The position numbers were made by a program, and so were the translations under genes. The notes under the pieces are model-generated. The model was not told the origin of the DNA. It saw only the letters and a list, made by a program, of their open reading frames with translations, and did no database searches. DNA of 64,000 nucleotides from NCBI RefSeq assembly GCF_010894435.1, contig NZ_JAAIXZ010000002.1, positions 62,001 to 126,000 of the forward strand. Reading direction: 5' to 3'. Positions 63,955 through 64,000 of the stretch are shown piece after piece. This DNA is from Pyxidicoccus trucidator. GTDB lineage: Bacteria > Myxococcota > Myxococcia > Myxococcales > Myxococcaceae. Position 1 is the stretch's first letter; every line of letters starts with the position of its first letter.

Positions 63955-64000
63955 ATGCAGAGAATCTGTGCGCTACCCGGCGGACGGCGTGTACCGCGTG
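63955..64000 (+). CDS. Possible start of a gene cut by the right edge
   Basis: An ATG preceded by GAGGGGGAAAACG, a strong Shine-Dalgarno at good spacing, opens a frame reading MQRICALPGGRR to the window end. Only 15 codons are visible and no family can be named. Confidence 0.3.
   Translation, partial: MQRICALPGGRRVPR

Overview
The window is very GC-rich DNA from a delta-proteobacterium of the Myxococcaceae (Myxococcus, Corallococcus or Pyxidicoccus type). The evidence is the gene content: a DUF2378 protein and a DUF2381 protein, both families described as Myxococcus xanthus paralogous families; a Ser/Thr kinase with a PEGA-like tail; a long chemosensory operon; many lipoproteins; and predatory-style secreted hydrolases. 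Nearly all of the DNA is coding. I found no rRNA, tRNA, CRISPR array, insertion sequence or prophage.

Layout. 1-5.4 kb (minus strand): a polyprenyl synthetase cut by the left edge, htpG, a secreted protein with two starch-binding (CBM21-like) modules, and a two-gene unit pairing an Mrr-like nuclease with a possibly TOPRIM-like protein. 5.5-9.8 kb (plus): an M49-type metallopeptidase, a CrtW-type membrane oxygenase, and the methionine-sulfoxide repair pair msrP-msrQ. 9.8-15.7 kb (minus): a stand-alone receiver, then a three-gene unit (Ser/Thr kinase, TPR-TonB receptor, lipoprotein) joined by 4-base overlaps. 16-23 kb: a Cys-rich lipoprotein, a BtuF-like binding protein, an endonuclease-I family nuclease, a BamA-like outer-membrane protein, a UPF0489 protein and a DPP4-family peptidase. 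23-29 kb: cspA, sucA-sucB and an InhA-like enoyl-ACP reductase.

29-37 kb (plus) is a seven-gene chemosensory operon: receiver, receiver-CheW fusion, CheR, CheW, CheA with a C-terminal receiver, CheB and a methyl-accepting receptor. Most junctions overlap by 4 to 11 bases, so it is probably one transcript with coupled translation. 37-42 kb (minus) runs DUF2378, a small unknown, a FemAB/GNAT-like protein, clpS and clpA. 42-44.4 kb (plus) carries an Nfu iron-sulfur carrier, a methyltransferase whose start overlaps it, and a HAD nucleotidase.

44.4-64 kb is a mix of alpha-carbonic anhydrase, an RluA-type pseudouridine synthase with a long N-terminal extension, Tag glycosylase, a beta-propeller lipoprotein, a chemoreceptor with a seven-helix (7TMR-DISM-like) sensor, a THUMP-type RNA methyltransferase, a lipoprotein/DUF2381 pair, a PlsC-like acyltransferase, an FAD reductase, a metzincin-like lipoprotein, and a 1,365-residue lipoprotein with RCC1 repeats followed by a 198-bp tandem repeat array.

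The most promising leads for new biology are the nuclease pair with its palindromic site (4.3-5.4 kb), the kinase/TonB/lipoprotein unit (10.4-15.7 kb), the chemosensory operon and the orphan seven-helix chemoreceptor. All functional calls come from reading motifs by eye; no database search was run.
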